DNA from: JBIOJB01 sp044450465
GTDB taxonomy: Bacteria; Chloroflexota; Dormibacteria; Dormibacterales; Dormibacteraceae
Reading direction: 5' to 3'
Length of the DNA stretch: 15,092 nt
Assembly (NCBI GenBank): GCA_044450465.1
Contig: JBIOJB010000073.1
Location: 1-15,092 of the forward strand
Under the pieces are notes generated by a model, which saw only the letters and a list, made by a program, of their open reading frames with translations, searched no databases and was not told where the DNA came from. Positions 12,525-15,092 of this stretch are shown one piece after another. The position numbers were made by a program, and so were the translations under genes. Positions within the stretch are counted from its first letter, which is position 1, and each line of letters begins with the position of its first letter.

Positions 12525-13574
12525 TTGGAAAAGGAAAAGGCCCTCGACTCGGCGATCTCCCAAATCGTCAAGAGCTACGGAAAGGGATCGATCATGAAGC
12601 TGGGTGAGCACGCGGCCCTGCGCGGGGAGATCACCGTGATCCCGACGGGCGCTCTGCTTCTAGATCTCGCGCTGGGCGTAGGAGGCATACCGCGCGGTCG
12701 CGTGACCGAGCTCTACGGCCCAGAGTCGGCGGGCAAGACCACGCTCGCGCTGCATGTGATCGCCGAAGCTCAGCGCCAGGGGGGCATCGCCGCTTTTGTC
12801 GACGCGGAGCACGCGCTCGACCCGCTCTACGCGTCGCGGATCGGCGTCAAGATCGACGATCTGCTCATCAGCCAGCCGGACACGGGCGAGCAGGCGCTTG
12901 AAATCGTCGAGGTCCTGGTTCGGTCTGGAGCGGTCGACGTCATCGTGATCGACTCGGTGGCGGCACTGGTGCCCAAGGCGGAGATCGAGGGCGAGATGGG
13001 CGATGCTCACGTCGGCCTCCAGGCGAGGCTCATGTCTCAGGCGCTGCGCAAGCTCACGGCCGCGATCTCGAAATCGAACTGCTCCGTCGTCTTCCTGAAC
13101 CAGCTTCGCGAGAAGGTGGGCATCATGTTCGGGAACCCGGAGACCCAGCCGGGTGGGCGCGCGCTCAAGTTCTACTCGTCGGTGCGCCTCGACATAAGAA
13201 AGGTAGAGGTGATCAAAGTGGGCCTCGACTCCGTGGGCGCCCGTGTGAAGGTCAAGGTGGTGAAGAACAAGGTCGCGCCACCGTTTCGGTCGGCCGAGTT
13301 CGACATCCTTTTCAATGAAGGGATCTCGCGTGAGGGTTCGATCATCGACGCCGCGATCGAGTACTCAGTGTTTGAAAAAAGCGGCACCTGGATCTCTTAC
13401 GGCGACCAGCGCCTCGGCCAGGGTCGAGAGAACGTGCGCAACTACCTCCGCGAGAATCCGACGCTTTCGGCCGAGATCGAGGCCAAGGTCAGGGAGAAGG
13501 CGGCAGGTGGCACATCGCCGGTGAAGGCGGGGAGCCCGATCAAGGCTCGGGCTGGTGCGGCAGAGGAGTTCTAG
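12525..13574 (+). CDS. recA: Recombinase RecA
   Basis: The predicted protein has 349 residues, the family's usual length, from a TTG start behind AGGAGG. RecA forms filaments on single-stranded DNA, drives strand exchange and triggers LexA self-cleavage. Visible are the N-terminal ALDSAISQIVKSYGKGSIM (6-24), Walker A GPESAGKT (65-72), FVDAEHALDP (91-100), Walker B VIVIDSVAAL (139-148) and the DNA-binding loop L2 region NQLREKVGIMFGNPET (192-207), then GGRALKFYSSVRLDIRK and KVVKNKVAPPF. The Walker A has Ala where E. coli has Ser (GPESSGKT). The C-terminal tail is short, basic/small-residue rich and ends AAEEF, less acidic than in E. coli. The promoter carries a LexA box. recX begins inside the last 20 bp. 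Confidence 0.98.
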   Translation: MEKEKALDSAISQIVKSYGKGSIMKLGEHAALRGEITVIPTGALLLDLALGVGGIPRGRVTELYGPESAGKTTLALHVIAEAQRQGGIAAFVDAEHALDPLYASRIGVKIDDLLISQPDTGEQALEIVEVLVRSGAVDVIVIDSVAALVPKAEIEGEMGDAHVGLQARLMSQALRKLTAAISKSNCSVVFLNQLREKVGIMFGNPETQPGGRALKFYSSVRLDIRKVEVIKVGLDSVGARVKVKVVKNKVAPPFRSAEFDILFNEGISREGSIIDAAIEYSVFEKSGTWISYGDQRLGQGRENVRNYLRENPTLSAEIEAKVREKAAGGTSPVKAGSPIKARAGAAEEF

Positions 13575-14064
13575 GGCGGCCGCTCCGACCCGGCCCCGGG
13601 TCGGAGCCCTTGACGCTGGGCTGCGGCTTCTCAGCCGGAGGGCGCACAGCACCTCGGAGCTGAGTACCAAGCTGCGCCGCCGGGGTCATGACGCCGACGA
13701 GGTGGCGGGCGCGCTTCTCCGGCTCACCGAGCTTGGCTACCTGGACGACCGTGCCTTCGCCGAAGGCCATGTGCGCCGGCGGCAGGCGGGCAGGGGGCCG
13801 AGCGCTCTGGCGGGCGAGCTGGCCCAGCGGGGCGTGGGGAGGGAGATCGCCGCGGGTGCCATGGCGGGCTTCGATTCCGATGCACAGGCGTTGGCCGCGG
13901 GCCGCCTCGCCGAACGGCTGTACGCCAGACGGGCCTGGGGTGGTTATCGAGAGATGCTGAACTCGATTGGCGCGAAGCTTCAGAGGCGCGGGTTCTCGAT
14001 CGCCGTCGCCCGGGCAGCCTGTGAAGCGGCTTGGGGCGCCGCGCACCAGGAAGCAGAAGCCTAG
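13555..14064 (+). CDS. recX: Regulatory protein RecX
   Basis: The predicted protein has 169 residues. GTG 13555 is the only canonical start in frame before the conserved region and overlaps the recA end by 20 bp; an AGAGGAG at 13562-13568 lies downstream of it, so the true start might be later at a non-standard codon. RecX binds RecA filaments and limits their activity. The family pattern is clear: ALDAGLRLLSRRAHS (18-32), SELSTKLRRRG (34-44), LGYLDDRAFAEGHVRRR (60-76) and the repeated helical units to about 160 (REMLNSIGAKLQRRGFS). The first ~15 residues, Arg/Ala/Pro-rich, coincide with a strong palindrome and may be poorly conserved. Coupling to recA is expected from the overlap. Confidence is high for identity and moderate for the start. 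Confidence 0.92.
   Translation: MRQRSSRAAAPTRPRVGALDAGLRLLSRRAHSTSELSTKLRRRGHDADEVAGALLRLTELGYLDDRAFAEGHVRRRQAGRGPSALAGELAQRGVGREIAAGAMAGFDSDAQALAAGRLAERLYARRAWGGYREMLNSIGAKLQRRGFSIAVARAACEAAWGAAHQEAEA
13582..13607 (+). terminator. Perfect 12-bp inverted repeat at the recA-recX junction (candidate attenuator)
   Basis: Bases 13582-13593 (GCTCCGACCCGG) are perfectly complementary to 13596-13607, with only CC between. A realistic RNA fold has about 10 GC-rich pairs and a 6-nt loop. It starts 8 nt after the recA stop and lies inside the recX N-terminal codons. Only TT follows closely, so it is not a classical T-tailed terminator. In E. coli a terminator between recA and recX allows limited readthrough; a similar role here is inferred. 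Confidence 0.5.
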
Positions 14065-14078
14065 AATTTCGATGTCAC

Positions 14079-14099
14079 GCGGGCTGGATTCCAGCCCGC
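14079..14099 (+). terminator. Candidate terminator hairpin after recX
   Basis: GCGGGCTGG (14079-14087) and CCAGCCCGC (14091-14099) are perfect 9-bp arms over a 3-nt ATT loop, 14 nt after the recX stop. No T-run follows. Position and stability suggest the end of the recA-recX transcript or a 3' stabiliser. Confidence 0.5.
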
Positions 14100-14186
14100 A
14101 GTCATCGAGCCAACCCGAGGCGGGACCTTCGAGTGTCCTGCCATGGTCACGCACTTTGACAATCGAATAAACGAGGTGCATTTCAC

Positions 14187-15092
14187 ATGTTGCCTGTCTA
14201 CGCCTTCGTCTTAATCGCGCTATCGGTGGTGGTAGCCCTCGTCGTCGGGTTCGGGGTGGCTTATGTGCTGCTTCGACGCCGGCAGAGCGACGGATCGCAG
14301 CTGCTCGAGCTAAAGGCACAGCAAGCGCTCTCCGAAGCTGAAACACAGGCCAAGGAGAAGCTGCTGGAGGCCAAGGAGGAGGCCGTTCGAATCCGCACCG
14401 CCGCCGAGCAGGAGGCCCGGGAGTATCGGGCTCAATCGCAGCAGATCGAAAAGCGTCTTCTTCAGAAGGAGGAGAACCTCGACCGGAAGGGCGAGGACCT
14501 CACCCGGAGGGAGAAGGAGTTCTCAGACCGGGAAAAGGCGCTGGACGAGATCAAAGCGCAGCTTGAGGAGACCTACAAGCAGCAGGAGAGGGAGCTTCAG
14601 AGGGTTGCCAACATGACCCGACAAGAGGCTCAAGGAATCCTGATGGCGCAGGTCGAGCAGGAGCTGCGAAACGAGGTCGCGCGTAAAGTCCGCGAAGCAG
14701 AGCTTGGGGCGCGCGACGAAAGTGAGCGCCGCGCTCGCGAGATCGTCACGGAGTCGATTCAGCGCATAGCCGCCGACCAGACCGCCGAGGTCTCGGTCTC
14801 GGTGTTGCCGCTGCCGACAGACGAGCTCAAGGGCCGGATCATCGGCAAGGAAGGGCGCAACATCCGCGCTCTTCAGCAGGCGACCGGGATCGATCTGATC
14901 GTGGACGATACCCCGGAAGCCGTGATCATCAGCGGGTTCGACCCGGTTCGCCGCGAGGTGGCAAGGGTCGCGCTGAACAAACTCATTGTCGACGGCCGGA
15001 GTCATCCGGCCCGTATCGAAGAGATCGTCGCCAAATCTAGAACCGAGGGCCTGCAGAGGGTCAAGGAGGAGGGGGAGGCGGCGGTCCTGGAG
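14187..15092 (+). CDS. rny: Ribonuclease Y, N-terminal part (runs off the window)
   Basis: ATG 14187 follows GAGGTG (14173-14178) at a suitable distance; 302 codons are open to the window end, out of the usual ~510-520. RNase Y is a membrane-anchored endonuclease that starts mRNA decay in bacteria lacking RNase E. Visible are one N-terminal membrane helix (about 5-29) followed by Arg residues, a long charged coiled coil (about 38-195, rich in Glu/Lys/Gln/Arg heptads), and a KH domain (about 205-275) with GRIIGKEGRNIRALQQATG and DDTPEAVIISGFDPVRREVA. The catalytic HD domain lies beyond the edge and cannot be checked. It follows recX by 122 bp, with a hairpin between; I found no convincing promoter. 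With RNase J and PNPase it completes the main decay nucleases in this window. Confidence 0.95.
   Translation, partial: MLPVYAFVLIALSVVVALVVGFGVAYVLLRRRQSDGSQLLELKAQQALSEAETQAKEKLLEAKEEAVRIRTAAEQEAREYRAQSQQIEKRLLQKEENLDRKGEDLTRREKEFSDREKALDEIKAQLEETYKQQERELQRVANMTRQEAQGILMAQVEQELRNEVARKVREAELGARDESERRAREIVTESIQRIAADQTAEVSVSVLPLPTDELKGRIIGKEGRNIRALQQATGIDLIVDDTPEAVIISGFDPVRREVARVALNKLIVDGRSHPARIEEIVAKSRTEGLQRVKEEGEAAVLE

Noticed and set aside
14156..14186. Promoter for rny from a perfect TTGACA (14156-14161)
   Set aside because: At 16-19 bp downstream there is no acceptable -10, and that position would overlap the ribosome site.
1..15092. Mobile elements, CRISPR arrays, tRNA/rRNA genes or phage genes
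   Set aside because: Looked for across the window: no transposase, integrase, repeat-spacer pattern, cloverleaf or rRNA-like segment was seen; gene order and composition look native throughout.

Overview
The window is a dense stretch of housekeeping chromosome from a G+C-rich bacterium. Nearly everything is on the + strand, and GTG/TTG starts outnumber ATG: pnp, dapB, asd, rnj, pgsA-cinA, recA and recX all start with GTG or TTG, while only dapA, ftsK and rny start with ATG. The gene set points to the Terrabacteria side (Actinomycetota, Chloroflexota or a Dormibacterota-like lineage). It has RNase J and RNase Y rather than an RNase E type system, a Gram-positive type LexA box (CGAAC-N4-GTTCG), and a gene order rpsO-pnp-dapB-asd-dapA-rnj-ftsK-pgsA-cinA-recA-recX-rny that recalls actinobacterial chromosomes. 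The exact phylum is a guess. No mobile element, CRISPR array, tRNA or rRNA was seen.

Layout. 1-40: last codons of rpsO. 41-211: structured leader of pnp, including a hairpin that can hide the pnp Shine-Dalgarno (SD) sequence. 212-2458: pnp. 2469-5844: diaminopimelate/lysine genes dapB, asd and dapA, with an unrecognised three-helix membrane protein between dapB and asd. 5843-6478: a family 4 Fe-S uracil-DNA glycosylase whose conserved N-terminus has no ordinary start codon. 6486-8147: RNase J. 8203-8812: two small convergent zinc-ribbon genes, one membrane-anchored (+) and one soluble (-). 8892-11183: ftsK. 11326-12417: one gene fusing PgsA to the CinA C-terminal (PncC-type) domain. 12414-14064: recA behind a LexA-box promoter, then recX overlapping the recA end. 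14187-15092: 5' part of rny, which runs off the window.

How the genes fit together. Three themes are interleaved. The first is RNA decay: PNPase (3' exonuclease), RNase J (5' exonuclease/endonuclease) and RNase Y (membrane endonuclease) lie within 15 kb. The second is cell-wall precursor and lysine supply: aspartate-semialdehyde dehydrogenase, DHDPS and DHDPR, plus phospholipid synthesis by PgsA. The third is genome maintenance: UDG, FtsK, RecA and RecX. I did not find an obviously new multi-gene system. The most noteworthy points are the PgsA-CinA fusion, the UDG that seems to need a non-canonical start, the switch-like hairpins at the dapA-udg junction, the palindrome at the recA-recX junction, the structured pnp leader, and the paired zinc-ribbon proteins beside ftsK. 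No gene-free stretch exceeds about 170 bp.
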